From: Gordonibacter pamelaeae
Lineage (GTDB): Bacteria; Actinomycetota; Coriobacteriia; Coriobacteriales; Eggerthellaceae
DNA: 64,000 bases
Direction: 5' to 3' (one strand)
NCBI RefSeq assembly: GCF_042665095.1
Contig: NZ_JBHTBV010000005.1
The notes below the pieces were generated by a model. It saw nothing but the letters and a program-made list of their open reading frames with translations, ran no database searches and was not told the origin of the DNA. This document shows, piece by piece, positions 6,846-15,900 of this stretch. The translations under genes and the position numbers were made by a program. How positions within the stretch are numbered: position 1 is the stretch's first letter; each line of letters opens with the position of its first letter.

Positions 6846-9494
6846 TTACAGCAGCATCTCCCGTGCGGCCTCGAGAGCCGCGTCGATCCCTGAGGCGTCC
6901 TTGCCGCCCGCCTGCGCCATGGCGGCCTTCCCGCCGCCGCCGCCCTTGATGTTGCCGGAGATGGCCTTGATGACGGCGCCAGCGTCGAAGCCGGCCTCCA
7001 CCGCCTCCGGCGTGCCGGCGGCCAAAAGCGTGGGCTTGCCGTCCTTCTCGGTGGCCAGCACCGCGGCGCCCGGCTTGCCGAGGCGCGCGCGCAGCACGTC
7101 CCAGGCGTTGCGCATCTGCCCCGCATCGGCCTCGGGCAGGCGGCCGAAGACCACCGGATAGCCGCCCTTCGCCTCGACGGCGCCCTCGACCAGCGCCGAG
7201 ATCCCGTCGTCGGCGATGGTCTGGCGGTTGCGCTTCATCTTCGTCTGCAGCTCCTTGAGCTGCTTCACGTTGGCAGCGGTGCGCTCGCTCACGTCGAACA
7301 GGGGCACGCGCAGCGCCTCGGCGCTCTCCTTGAGCTCCGCCTCCACGCGATTCATATACGCCAGGGCATCGAAGCTGGTCACGGCCTCGATACGGCGGAG
7401 GTTCGCGCCCACGCTCGTCTCGGACGTGATCTTCACGAAGCCTATCTCGCTCGTGGCCGACACGTGCGTGCCGCCGCAGAGCTCCTGCGAGAACCCTTCG
7501 ATGTCCAGCACGCGCACGAACTCGCCGTACTTCTCGCCGAAGAGCGCCATCACGCCGGCCTCGCGGGCCGACGCAAGCGAGGTCTCGTAGGCGCGCACGG
7601 GATGGTTCTCCATGACCTTCTCGTTCGCCAGGCGCTCCACCTCGGCGATCTGCTCGGCCGTCATGGCCTCGAAGTGCGTGAAGTCGAAGCGCAGACGGCT
7701 GTCAGCAACGTAGCTGCCGGCCTGCTTCACGTGGTCGCCCAGCACCTGGCGCAGCGCCCAGTGCAGGATATGCGTGGCCGTGTGGTTGCGGCGGATGCGC
7801 TCGCGGCGCGGCACGTCGATGGCGGCATGCACGGTGTCGCCCACCTGGATGCGCCCGCCGGCCGGCTCGTCCATCACCTTGACGGTATGCGCGATCAGGC
7901 CCTTCTCGGGCTCCTTGGTATCGAGCACCGCCACGACGACGCCGTCCTCGGCCAGAACGCCCGTATCGCCGATCTGGCCGCCCTTCTCGGCGTAGAACGG
8001 CGTGGCGTCCAGCACCACGCGGCCTTCCTCGCCTGCTTCCAGCACGTCGACCTGCTGGCCGTCCTTCACGATCGCCAGCACGCGCGCGTCCGCCTCGTTC
8101 TTCGTGTAGCCGAGGAACTCGGTGGGGCCCACGGCCTCCAGGATCTCGTTCATCACGCCGCCGTACGTGGACCAGGCCGCCTCGGCGTCCTTCGTGTTGG
8201 CCGCGCGGGCGCGCTCGCGCTGCTCGTCCATGCAGCGGCCGAAGCCCTCCATGTCCACCTCGATGCCGCGCTCGCCGCACAGCTCGCGCGTGACCTCCAC
8301 GGGAAAGCCGTACGTGTCGTGCAGCGTGAAGGCGCGGTCGCCCGGCAGCACCTCGCCCTCGATCCCGGCCAGCGCCTCGTCGAGGAACGCGCGGCCCTGG
8401 CGCAGCGTGGCGCCGAAGCGCTCTTCCTCGGACAGGATGACGCGGCGGGCCAGCTCGCGGTTCTCCACGATCTCGGGGTAGACGTCGCCCATGAGGTTCA
8501 CGATCTCGTCAACGTACTCGTTGAGGAAGGGCTTGTCCAAACCCAGCAGGTGGCCCTTCATCACGGCGCGGCGCAGCAGACGGCGCAGCACGTAGCCGCG
8601 GCCCTCGTTGGAGGGCAGGATGCCGTCGGCGATCATGAACGTCACCGAGCGGCTGTGGTCGGCCATGATGCGCAGCGACAGGTCGGCGTCGGCATCGGCC
8701 CCGTACACGGCGCCCGTCAGGCGCTCGCCCACTCCCACGAGGCTGCGCAGCACGTCGGTCTCGTAGTTCGACTGCACGCCCTGCATGATGGCCGCGATGC
8801 GCTCCAGGCCCATGCCGGTGTCGATGTTCTTCTTCGGCAGCGGTACGAACGAGCCGTCCTCCTGGCCGTCGTACTGAGTGAACACGAGGTTCCAGTACTC
8901 CAGGAAGCGGTCGCAGTCGCAGCCCGGCGCGCAGTCGGGGCTGCCGCAGCCGAACTCCTCGCCCTGGTCGTAGTAGATCTCGGAGCACGGGCCGCACGGG
9001 CCGGTGGGCCCGGCGCGCCAGAAGTTGTCCTCCTCGCCCAGGCGCGAGATGTGGTCCTCGGGCACGCCGAGGCCCTTCCAGATCTCGATGGTCTCGTCGT
9101 CGTCGAGGTACACGGTGAAGTACAGGCGCTCGGCGGGCAGGCCCAGCACCTCGGTGGAGAACTCGTAGGCCCAGGCGCACATCTCCTTCTTGAAGTACGC
9201 GCCGAAGCTGAAGTTGCCGAGCATCTCGAAGAAGCTCAGGTGGCGGCCCGTGGTGCCGATGATGTCGATGTCGTTCGTGCGCACGCACTTCTGCGCGGTC
9301 GTGGTGCCCACGTAGGGCGCCTCGAGCTGCTTCTGCTGCAGGAAGTAGGGCTTGAACTGCACCATGCCGGCACTCGTCAGCAGAAGCGACGGGTCGTCGG
9401 GGATCAGCGAGGACGAGGGCCACCTCTTGCAGCCCTTCGCCTCGAAGTAGCTCAGGTACTTCTCGCGTATCTCGGCAGTGCTCATATACTCCAT
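6846..9494 (-). CDS. alaS: Alanine--tRNA ligase
   Basis: An 882-residue class II AlaRS. The N-terminus (STAEIREKYLSYFEAKG) leads into the catalytic core with TSAGMVQFKPYF, motif 2 around RHLSFFEMLGNFSFG, and GRGYVLRRLLRRAV. The editing domain shows HTATHILHWAL and the CGGTHV zinc motif, and the glycine-rich DHHA1 C-terminal domain ends KGGGGGKAAMAQAGG. Length matches the family. I chose the ATG at 9494 (MEYMSTAEIR); the ATG at 9485 is also possible and the upstream longer frame is unlikely. GGGAAAGAAAG lies ahead of the start. Confidence 0.96.
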   Translation of the reverse strand: MEYMSTAEIREKYLSYFEAKGCKRWPSSSLIPDDPSLLLTSAGMVQFKPYFLQQKQLEAPYVGTTTAQKCVRTNDIDIIGTTGRHLSFFEMLGNFSFGAYFKKEMCAWAYEFSTEVLGLPAERLYFTVYLDDDETIEIWKGLGVPEDHISRLGEEDNFWRAGPTGPCGPCSEIYYDQGEEFGCGSPDCAPGCDCDRFLEYWNLVFTQYDGQEDGSFVPLPKKNIDTGMGLERIAAIMQGVQSNYETDVLRSLVGVGERLTGAVYGADADADLSLRIMADHSRSVTFMIADGILPSNEGRGYVLRRLLRRAVMKGHLLGLDKPFLNEYVDEIVNLMGDVYPEIVENRELARRVILSEEERFGATLRQGRAFLDEALAGIEGEVLPGDRAFTLHDTYGFPVEVTRELCGERGIEVDMEGFGRCMDEQRERARAANTKDAEAAWSTYGGVMNEILEAVGPTEFLGYTKNEADARVLAIVKDGQQVDVLEAGEEGRVVLDATPFYAEKGGQIGDTGVLAEDGVVVAVLDTKEPEKGLIAHTVKVMDEPAGGRIQVGDTVHAAIDVPRRERIRRNHTATHILHWALRQVLGDHVKQAGSYVADSRLRFDFTHFEAMTAEQIAEVERLANEKVMENHPVRAYETSLASAREAGVMALFGEKYGEFVRVLDIEGFSQELCGGTHVSATSEIGFVKITSETSVGANLRRIEAVTSFDALAYMNRVEAELKESAEALRVPLFDVSERTAANVKQLKELQTKMKRNRQTIADDGISALVEGAVEAKGGYPVVFGRLPEADAGQMRNAWDVLRARLGKPGAAVLATEKDGKPTLLAAGTPEAVEAGFDAGAVIKAISGNIKGGGGGKAAMAQAGGKDASGIDAALEAAREMLL

Positions 9495-9620
9495 GTCGTC
9501 TGTCTTTCTTTCCCGTTGGTCCTCTGGTCTGCGCATCGGCCACACCCCCCGATGCCCCCTATGCTCAAGGCGGCCGCGGCGCCGAGGCGCCGGGCCCGCC
9601 CAAAACGTGCTGGAGACAGT

Positions 9621-10916
9621 TTAGCGTTCTTTGTTCTGCCGCGCCTTCTTTTCTGCGTCGGCCTTCCGCTGCTCCACACGCTCGAACGCAGCCGACACGT
9701 CGGGGTGCGGCGCGATGGCGTCGGCTATGGGGTCGACGGCATCGCCGTCTGCCGGCGTGCCCTGGAAGAACACCCCGTCCTTGGCCACGAGCTGGCGGCC
9801 CGTGCGCTTCTCGAAGTAGTACACGAACACCGACTTCGCCACGGCCACGGCCGGAATGGAGGCCAGCATGCCCACGAGCGAGCCGGTGAAGCCGCTCATG
9901 GCGCCGCCGATGGCCGAGCCGGCCATCAAGGCGATGAGGGTGAGGGCCGGGTGCACGTCCACCGAGTTCGCCATGATCTTCGGCGACACGAACGTGTAGA
10001 CGATCTGCTGGATGGCGATGGTGCCCAGCAGCGCCACAAGCGCGATCCACGGGCTCACGAACACGCCCACCACGGCCGCGAGCGCGCCGCCCAGCCACGG
10101 TCCCACGATGGGAATGATGTTAAGCAGGCCGGCGATGCCGCCCAAGGCAGCGTAGTTCGGGATGCCGATGACGCCGAACAGCACGACGCAGCCCACGCCG
10201 ATGATGGCGCACTGCAAAAGCGTGCCCTTGATGTAGCCGCCCATGACGCGCGTGAACGTGACGTGCAGCATCTCCAGGTCCTCGCGGTGCTTCGGGCCGA
10301 CGAGGCGCTCGCTCTCGCGGCCGAGGTCGGGCAGCTCCATGAGCATCCAGAACGCCACGACCAGCGCGAAGCCCAGCGCCACGAACGTGTTCACCACGCC
10401 GGTTCCGATGGCCACCACGCCCGAGGCGCTGTCGCGCGCGAACGTGGAGGCCCAGGCCACGAGGGCGTTGAAGGCATCGGTGATCCACCCTTGCACCGTG
10501 TCGTTCTGCAGCACGTCGGCATAGCGGGCATACAGGTCGTTGCCCCAGTTCGCGATGGTTTGGATGTAGCCGGGCACGCTTTGGATAAGGTTTGTGAACT
10601 GGTCGCCCACGCCGAAAGCCGGTGAGAACATGAGCAGGCCCACCAGCGCCAGCACCACGAACATGAGCACGTAAGCTATCGCCGTACCGGCCAGGCGGGG
10701 CACGCCCAGCTTCTCCAGCTTGTTCACGGGGCCGCGCAGGCAGAACACGATCACCACGGTCCAGATGACGATGCCCACCGGCACGCTCAACAGGTTGAAG
10801 AGGTACACGAGGACGCCCGTCAGCAGGATGGCCCCCACGATGGTCCACACCGTGAGGAAGCGGCGTCGTGCTTTCAGCGCCTTGACCTGCTCGCGCTCGT
10901 TCTGTTCGGGATCCAC
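9621..10916 (-). CDS. AI-2E family transporter
   Basis: A 431-residue polytopic membrane protein of the AI-2E/YdiK (PerM) family with about eight hydrophobic segments. The conserved PNYAALGGIAGLLNIIPIVGPWLGG region and the following VSPKIMANSVDVHP segment are characteristic of the family. Function within the family varies (AI-2 export, Na+/H+ antiport, uncharacterised flux), so no substrate is assigned. The GTG start at 10916 is preceded by GAGGAGCC. A GC-rich hairpin follows at about 9577-9600 but has no T run. It lies 15 bases after the DUF948-like gene, suggesting an operon. Confidence 0.85.
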   Translation of the reverse strand: MDPEQNEREQVKALKARRRFLTVWTIVGAILLTGVLVYLFNLLSVPVGIVIWTVVIVFCLRGPVNKLEKLGVPRLAGTAIAYVLMFVVLALVGLLMFSPAFGVGDQFTNLIQSVPGYIQTIANWGNDLYARYADVLQNDTVQGWITDAFNALVAWASTFARDSASGVVAIGTGVVNTFVALGFALVVAFWMLMELPDLGRESERLVGPKHREDLEMLHVTFTRVMGGYIKGTLLQCAIIGVGCVVLFGVIGIPNYAALGGIAGLLNIIPIVGPWLGGALAAVVGVFVSPWIALVALLGTIAIQQIVYTFVSPKIMANSVDVHPALTLIALMAGSAIGGAMSGFTGSLVGMLASIPAVAVAKSVFVYYFEKRTGRQLVAKDGVFFQGTPADGDAVDPIADAIAPHPDVSAAFERVEQRKADAEKKARQNKER

Positions 10917-10931
10917 CGGATCGGCTCCTCG

Positions 10932-11696
10932 CTATGCCTCAGGTTTATCCTGGTCGGATACGCTGTCAGCCGCCTTCGCTCCCGCCGGAGCCGCCTCGGC
11001 GCCGCCCTCGTACGTGAAGTAGCGGGTTGCGGCGTCGGCATCGGACGCGGCGGCGGTCATCACGGCGTCGGTCATGCTCGCGGCGGCCTCGGAGGTCTTC
11101 TCGGCGGCGGCGCGCTTGGCGGCGGCCTTCTCCTCGCGCTCCGCACGCTGCTCGGCCATGTGCTCGCGCTGGTCGGCCACGGCCGCCCCGGCCACGGCTG
11201 CCGTGCCCTTCGCCACGCTCTTCACCGCGTCGCCCACCGTCGCGTCGGCGGCCTTCTCGCGGCCGAGCGCCACGGACTCGTCGCTCGCACGTTTCGGCTT
11301 GAACGCGCTGCGCACGCGGCTCGTCACGTTGTTCACCAGCTCCATGGGGGCGCTCGTGACCGTGTCGACGGCGTCGACGGCCGAGGAGACGGAATCGGTG
11401 ATCTCGTTCACGTCCTCGAGGATCTGGTCCACGCGCATGATCTCGAGGTTTGCGGCGTCCACGGTGAGCGACACGCGCTCGACGAGCGGGTCGACCTTCG
11501 CCGCCACGGGCTCGAGCGAGGCCGTGATGCGCTCCACGCTGGCAAGCGTCGGCTCGACCTGCTTCTGGACCTCCTCGACGGTCTTGCGCGTCCTGCGCAC
11601 GGTCATGACCAGCTCTATGACGAGCCAGATGAGCGCCGCACCGACGAGCACGTAGACGATGGGCAACGCTATGCTGATGACTTCGCTGATATCCAT
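10932..11696 (-). CDS. DUF948-like membrane-anchored coiled-coil protein
   Basis: A 254-residue protein with one N-terminal membrane segment (residues about 6-30, ISIALPIVYVLVGAALIWLV) followed by a long helical region in which heptad-like repeats of Val/Leu with charged residues suggest coiled coil (EEVQKQVEPTLASVERITASL). The C-terminal 100 residues are Ala/Glu/Lys rich and probably disordered. The pattern resembles DUF948 proteins, general-stress membrane proteins of unknown function. The ATG at 11696 follows a strong AGGAGG; the upstream GTG of the longer frame is unlikely. It precedes the transporter gene in the same direction. Confidence 0.65.
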   Translation of the reverse strand: MDISEVISIALPIVYVLVGAALIWLVIELVMTVRRTRKTVEEVQKQVEPTLASVERITASLEPVAAKVDPLVERVSLTVDAANLEIMRVDQILEDVNEITDSVSSAVDAVDTVTSAPMELVNNVTSRVRSAFKPKRASDESVALGREKAADATVGDAVKSVAKGTAAVAGAAVADQREHMAEQRAEREEKAAAKRAAAEKTSEAAASMTDAVMTAAASDADAATRYFTYEGGAEAAPAGAKAADSVSDQDKPEA

Positions 11697-11805
11697 GGAA
11701 ACGCCTCCTGAGCTTACGCGAGTTTTCACTATATCATTTCCACTTCGGATTCTATACAGATCGAGTCACGTTTTCACCCGGCTTACACAGGCGGTAGCCG
11801 ATCGG

Positions 11806-13161
11806 TTACTTAGAGCGCGACGTGGGGTTTTGCCCGTTGCCGCCCTCCATGCGGTCGCGTGCGGCCGCATCGGCGCGGTACGCCTCCCAGCCGCGGTCGC
11901 TCGGGCGGTAGAACGCGCCGCGCTCAAGGCCGTCGGGCAGGTAGCGCTGGTCGACCCAGCCGCCGGGATAGCTGTGCGGGTAGCGGTACGTACCGTAGCT
12001 CTCGGAGCCGGGGCGGTGACGGTCGCGCAGGTGGTCGGGCACGTTGCGGGCCGGGCCGTTGCGCACCTCGGCCAGCGCCGCGTCAATGCCCGCCTCCGCC
12101 GCGTTGCTCTTCGGCGCGAGCGCCAGGTAGATGGCGGCCTGCGCCAGGTTGATGCGGCACTCCGGGTAGCCGATGACCTCGGCCGATTTGAACGCGGCCT
12201 CGGCCACGAGCAGCGCCTGAGGGTCGGCGTTGCCGATGTCCTCCGATGCGGCGATGAACATGCGGCGCGCGATGAACTTCGGGTCCTCTCCCCCGTCGAT
12301 CATGCGGGCGAGCCAGTACAGCGCGGCGTCGGGGTCGCTGCCGCGCATGGACTTGATGAACGCCGAGATGATGTCGTAGTGCATATCCTTGTTCTTGTCG
12401 TAGGGCAGCGTGCGGTGCGGCGTGGCGGCGCGCACGTTGTCCTCGGTGATGCGCGCGGGCTTCTTCGCCGTGCCGGGCTCCACCATGCCGGCCGCCAGCT
12501 CGAGCGTGGTGAGGGCCCCGCGGCCGTCGCCGCCGGCCAGAAGGACGATGGCGTCGCGCGCCCTCGCGTCCAACCGGTACCGGCCGCCCAGGCCGCGCTC
12601 GTCGGCCACGGCGCGGTCGACCAGCTCGCCGATGTCGCCGTCCGACAGCCCGTGCAGCTCCACAATGCGGGAACGGCTGATGAGCGCCGAGTTCACCTCG
12701 AAGAACGGGTTCTCCGTGGTGGCGCCCACCAGCACGAGCACGCGGTCCTCCACGGCGTGGAGCAGCGCATCCTGCTGGCTGCGGTTGAAGCGGTGGATCT
12801 CGTCGACGAACAAGATGGTGCGCAGGCCGCCCATGGCCAGGCGCTTGTCGGCCGCGTCGATCTCCCGGCGCAGGTCAGACACCGTGCCGCCGATGGCCGA
12901 CACCTCCACGAACGTGGCCTTCGTCGTCTCGGCCACGATGTGCGCGAGCGACGTCTTGCCCGTGCCCGCCGGGCCGAACAGGATGACCGAGCTCAGGCGG
13001 TCCTGTTCGATGGCGTTGCGCAGCCAGCTGCCGAGGCCCACAGCCTCGTCCTGCCCCACGAGCTCGTCCAGCGAGCGCGGGCGCATGCGCACCGCCAGAG
13101 GGGCGACCTCCGACTTGCGCTCGTTTTCCATTTCGGTGAATAGCGTATCCATGGCGTCCAT
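11806..13161 (-). CDS. rarA: Replication-associated recombination protein RarA (MgsA)
   Basis: A 451-residue AAA+ ATPase of the RarA/MgsA/WRNIP1 family, which acts at stalled replication forks. Walker A GPAGTGKTS is near residue 64, Walker B LFVDEIHRFN near 117, sensor 1 GATTENP near 147, and the C-terminal tetramerisation region has SAFIKSMRGSDPDAALYWLARM and IGNADPQALLVA, all diagnostic. The last 30 residues are polar and variable. Start is either ATG 13161 or ATG 13152, with no strong ribosome-binding site. A 98-bp hairpin element lies 29 bases upstream. Confidence 0.93.
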   Translation of the reverse strand: MDAMDTLFTEMENERKSEVAPLAVRMRPRSLDELVGQDEAVGLGSWLRNAIEQDRLSSVILFGPAGTGKTSLAHIVAETTKATFVEVSAIGGTVSDLRREIDAADKRLAMGGLRTILFVDEIHRFNRSQQDALLHAVEDRVLVLVGATTENPFFEVNSALISRSRIVELHGLSDGDIGELVDRAVADERGLGGRYRLDARARDAIVLLAGGDGRGALTTLELAAGMVEPGTAKKPARITEDNVRAATPHRTLPYDKNKDMHYDIISAFIKSMRGSDPDAALYWLARMIDGGEDPKFIARRMFIAASEDIGNADPQALLVAEAAFKSAEVIGYPECRINLAQAAIYLALAPKSNAAEAGIDAALAEVRNGPARNVPDHLRDRHRPGSESYGTYRYPHSYPGGWVDQRYLPDGLERGAFYRPSDRGWEAYRADAAARDRMEGGNGQNPTSRSK

Positions 13162-13190
13162 GATACCATGCGAACGTCTGTATGGATAGA

Positions 13191-13288
13191 GTGTGACAAA
13201 GGGACGGGGATAATGTCACGTTCCCGAATGCTTTACGGCATCCCAGCCCATCGCGGAACGTGACATTATCCCCGTCCCTTTGTCACAC
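13191..13288. repeat. 98-bp perfect hairpin element, copy A
   Basis: Two 34-bp arms are exact inverted repeats: 13191-13224, which includes GGGACGGGGATAATGTCACG, and 13255-13288, around a 30-base spacer. A second copy with 33-bp arms is at 36950-37047. The arms differ between copies at one position (AAAGGG against AAGGGG) and the change is present in both arms of each copy. There is no reading frame. It may be a REP or MITE-like element or a strong bidirectional transcription barrier. Confidence 0.85.
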
Positions 13289-13559
13289 CCCGCAGGGGGC
13301 TTGTGTACGTCTGTTGAATATCGGGTGACGGAGCATGTCAAGACTTTTCTTCGCCTGAAACGCACGTATACTCTGAATCAGGTCCTGCCCTCGAAGCCAT
13401 ACTTTGCGATGGACCGATGCTGTAACATGAGGGAGCTCAAGATAGCGCGCGGAATGGAGATTCGTGTCCGTTGATACGAAAGCCAGGAAACGGGCTGCGA
13501 GCACCCACCTTTTGAGGTGGGTTCATCCTCCTGGCCGGGGGTGGGGCTCTTCACGCAAC
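13289..13559. other. Intergenic stretch of lower GC, no gene recognised
   Basis: Between the hairpin element and the kinase terminator, roughly 13300-13480 is clearly richer in A and T than its surroundings. Short frames exist on both strands (a 64-codon plus frame and a 73-codon minus frame with a GTG start), but neither has a good ribosome-binding site or a recognisable product. A perfect stem ACCCACC/GGTGGGT lies around 13503-13522. It may be a decayed foreign fragment. Confidence 0.4.
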
Positions 13560-13598
13560 GCAGAAGAGGCGTCGGAACCGCAAGGTTGCCGGCGCCTC
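13560..13598 (-). terminator. Likely terminator of the response regulator-kinase operon
   Basis: On the minus strand, 22 bases after the kinase stop codon, a stem of about 14 bp (GAGGCG...CAACC against GGTT...CGCCTC, loop TTGC) is followed by TTCTGCG. The T run is short, so confidence is moderate. Confidence 0.5.
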
Positions 13599-13620
13599 GG
13601 CGTTTCCAGGAAGGGGCGCC

Positions 13621-15039
13621 CTACGCGGCCGGGAACCGCAGGACGAACGTGGTGCCGGCGCCCTCGGCGCTCTCCACCTCGATGGAGCCGTGATGGTAGA
13701 GCACGGCGTGCTTCACGATGGCCAGGCCGAGGCCCGTGCCGCCCGTCTCCTTCGAACGGCTCTTGTCCACGCGGAAGAAGCGCTCGAACACCTTCTCGCG
13801 CAGCTCCTCGGGAATGCCGGGGCCCGTGTCGCTCACGCGCACGACCACCTGGCCCACCGCGTCCTCGCCCGGCAGCCCGCCGCCCGGCCGAGCCGGCGGT
13901 TCCGCCTCCACGCGCATGACCACGCTGCCGCCCTCATGGTTGTAGCGGATGCCGTTCTCTATGAGGTTGTAGAGCATCTCCTCGGACAGAGTCTCGCTGC
14001 CGGCGATACGCGCCGCGGAGCCCTCCACGCGCACCTGCACCTGCTGGTCGGCGGCGAAGCTGCCAAGGCGGCCCGCCACGCGCTCGGCCACGGCGTGCAA
14101 GTCGATGAGCACCGCGTCGTCGCCGAACGCGGACTCGTCCAGGCGCGACAGCGTGAGCACGTCGTTGATGAGCGAGCGCATGGCCTGCGCCTCCTCATAG
14201 ATGAGGGCGGCGAACTTCTGGCGATCGGCCGGCTGCACCATGTCGTTCTTCATGAGCTCGGCGTAGCCCGAGATGACCTGCAGCGGGGTCTTCATCTCGT
14301 GGCTCACGTTGCTGGAGAAGTCCCGGCGCAGGTTCTCGGCCTGGGCCAGCTCGCGGTTCTGCTGCTTGAGCAGGCGCTGCTGCTCGTCGATGCGAATGAG
14401 CAGCGGGTCCATCTCCTCGTATATCTCGTTCTCTAGCGGATCGGCGAAGTTGAGCGCGTCGATGGGCTTCATAATGCGCCACGTGAGCGTCTTGGACAGC
14501 ACGAACACGAGGACGGCGGCCACGATCACGGCCACGAGCACCGGCACCAGCATATCGCCCAGGAAGGCCAGAAGCGAGTGGCGCGACTCGGACAGGCGGA
14601 TGATGCTGCCGTCGTCCAGCTTCACGGCGGCGTACACCGTGTCGGTGCCCAGCGTGTCGGAGAAGCGCATGGTGGCCGCCTGGCCGTTCTCCCCCGCCTC
14701 GCGGACTTCGGGACGCCCGGCGTGGTTCTCCATGGCGGCAGGGTCGGCGGCACTGTCGTAGAGCACCTGGCCGTCGGCCGCGATGAGCGTGTAGCGGGTG
14801 AGGCCGGCGAACTGCTCCTCCAGCGCGGGGATGTTTGCCGTGGTGGGCGACGCGTTGAGGTAAGCCGCAGCGTCCTGCGCGCTGGCGGCGAGCTCGGCCT
14901 CGGCGTCGTGCTCGTAGGACATATAGTAGATAGTGGTCATGACCACGCCCAGCACGAGGATGACGCCCAGCGTGAACGCCAAAACGCCCGAGAATATCTT
15001 GCCGGAGAGGCTCTTGACCCGCAGGTGCGTAGGACTCAT
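13621..15039 (-). CDS. Sensor histidine kinase, PhoR-like
   Basis: A 472-residue membrane histidine kinase. Two membrane segments (about residues 15-37 and 168-190) flank an extracellular sensor region. The cytoplasmic part has the H box SNVSHEMKTPLQ with the phosphorylated histidine, the N box LYNLIENGIRYN, the G1 box SDTGPGIP and G2 GGTGLGLAIVKH. It lies 52 bases after the response regulator gene and next to pstSCAB, so it is probably the phosphate sensor, although DUF-level features of the sensor domain do not prove the ligand. The ATG at 15039 (MSPTHLRVKS) follows ACGGAG; the upstream in-frame start would overlap the regulator gene. Confidence 0.88.
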   Translation of the reverse strand: MSPTHLRVKSLSGKIFSGVLAFTLGVILVLGVVMTTIYYMSYEHDAEAELAASAQDAAAYLNASPTTANIPALEEQFAGLTRYTLIAADGQVLYDSAADPAAMENHAGRPEVREAGENGQAATMRFSDTLGTDTVYAAVKLDDGSIIRLSESRHSLLAFLGDMLVPVLVAVIVAAVLVFVLSKTLTWRIMKPIDALNFADPLENEIYEEMDPLLIRIDEQQRLLKQQNRELAQAENLRRDFSSNVSHEMKTPLQVISGYAELMKNDMVQPADRQKFAALIYEEAQAMRSLINDVLTLSRLDESAFGDDAVLIDLHAVAERVAGRLGSFAADQQVQVRVEGSAARIAGSETLSEEMLYNLIENGIRYNHEGGSVVMRVEAEPPARPGGGLPGEDAVGQVVVRVSDTGPGIPEELREKVFERFFRVDKSRSKETGGTGLGLAIVKHAVLYHHGSIEVESAEGAGTTFVLRFPAA

Positions 15040-15091
15040 CGGGCGCTCCGTCCCGCGCCGCCCCGCCGGGGAAGGCCCCGCATGCGGAAGC

Positions 15092-15781
15092 TCATGGCTG
15101 CTTGACGCAGTAGCCCACGCCGCGCACCGTCTGGATGTAGGCGTCTGCACCCTCGACGGCCGCCGCGAGCTTCTGCCGAAGCGTCTGGATGTGCACGTCG
15201 ACCGTGCGCGTCTCGCCCACGTAGGTCATGCCCCACACGTCCTCCAAAAGCTGGCGACGCGACAGCACATGCCCCTCGTTCTGCATGAGCGTGCGCAGAA
15301 GGTCGAACTCCTTGAGCGTGAGCGCAACGTTCTCGCCGTCCACGGAGACGTCGTGCGACGACACCGTGAGCGCAATGGGGCCGCACGAGAACTCGTCGTC
15401 GGCCGCCACGGCCGGCGCGGCGGCGCGACGCATGAGCGCGTTCACGCGGCTCACCAGCTCCATCATGCCAAACGGCTTGGCCAGGTAGTCGTCGGCGCCG
15501 GCATCGAGGCCGCTCACCGTGTCGAACTCCGTGCCCTTGGCCGTGAGCATCATGACGGGCAGGTGCTTCGTGGCCGGGTCCTCCCGCAGCATGTGCAGGA
15601 TCTCCAGGCCGTCCACTTCGGGCAGCATGATGTCCAGCAGCACGAGCTCCGGCAGGCGCCGCTTGCAGGCGACGAAGAACTCCCCCGCCGCGGCAAAGCC
15701 CGCCGCCTCGAAACCGGCCTGCTTGAGCGCGTACACCGTAAGGTCGCGGATATTGGTATCGTCTTCAACGTAGTAGATCAT
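15092..15781 (-). CDS. OmpR/PhoB-family response regulator
   Basis: A 229-residue response regulator. The receiver domain (1-115) has the acidic pair EDD at 6-8, the phospho-acceptor Asp50 in LLDIMLP, and Lys in YLAKPF. The C-terminal winged-helix domain (about 135-229) shows LTLKEFDLLRTLMQN and TVDVHIQTLRQKL, typical of OmpR/PhoB. It sits between pstB and the kinase. A Pho box and a TACAAT -10 lie upstream, so it is probably autoregulated and controls pst expression under phosphate limitation. Confidence 0.9.
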   Translation of the reverse strand: MIYYVEDDTNIRDLTVYALKQAGFEAAGFAAAGEFFVACKRRLPELVLLDIMLPEVDGLEILHMLREDPATKHLPVMMLTAKGTEFDTVSGLDAGADDYLAKPFGMMELVSRVNALMRRAAAPAVAADDEFSCGPIALTVSSHDVSVDGENVALTLKEFDLLRTLMQNEGHVLSRRQLLEDVWGMTYVGETRTVDVHIQTLRQKLAAAVEGADAYIQTVRGVGYCVKQP

Positions 15782-15831
15782 CGCAGTTGCTCCATGGGGT
15801 CTCCCGGCCGTCCCGGCCGCGTGTTGGGCCT

Positions 15832-15837
15832 ATTGTA
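15832..15837 (-). promoter_or_regulatory. Candidate -10 box of the response regulator operon
   Basis: Minus strand TACAAT, 51 bases upstream of the regulator start. The Pho box at 15870-15887 begins 33 bases further upstream, a spacing suited to an activator adjoining the -35 region. Confidence 0.45.
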
Positions 15838-15869
15838 AGCCAGGCGCCGCGCAGCCGCAGCCTCCGAGA

Positions 15870-15887
15870 GGTCAAATTTGCGTAAAG
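15870..15887 (-). promoter_or_regulatory. Pho box upstream of the response regulator
   Basis: The minus strand reads CTTTACGCAAATTTGACC: two TTTAC/TTGAC-like half sites 11 bases apart, the direct-repeat geometry of PhoB/PhoP sites. Nearly the same 18-mer occurs upstream of pstS (19662-19679). The shared sequence at two phosphate promoters supports a functional operator. Confidence 0.65.
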
Positions 15888-15900
15888 CGCCTCACTCCTT

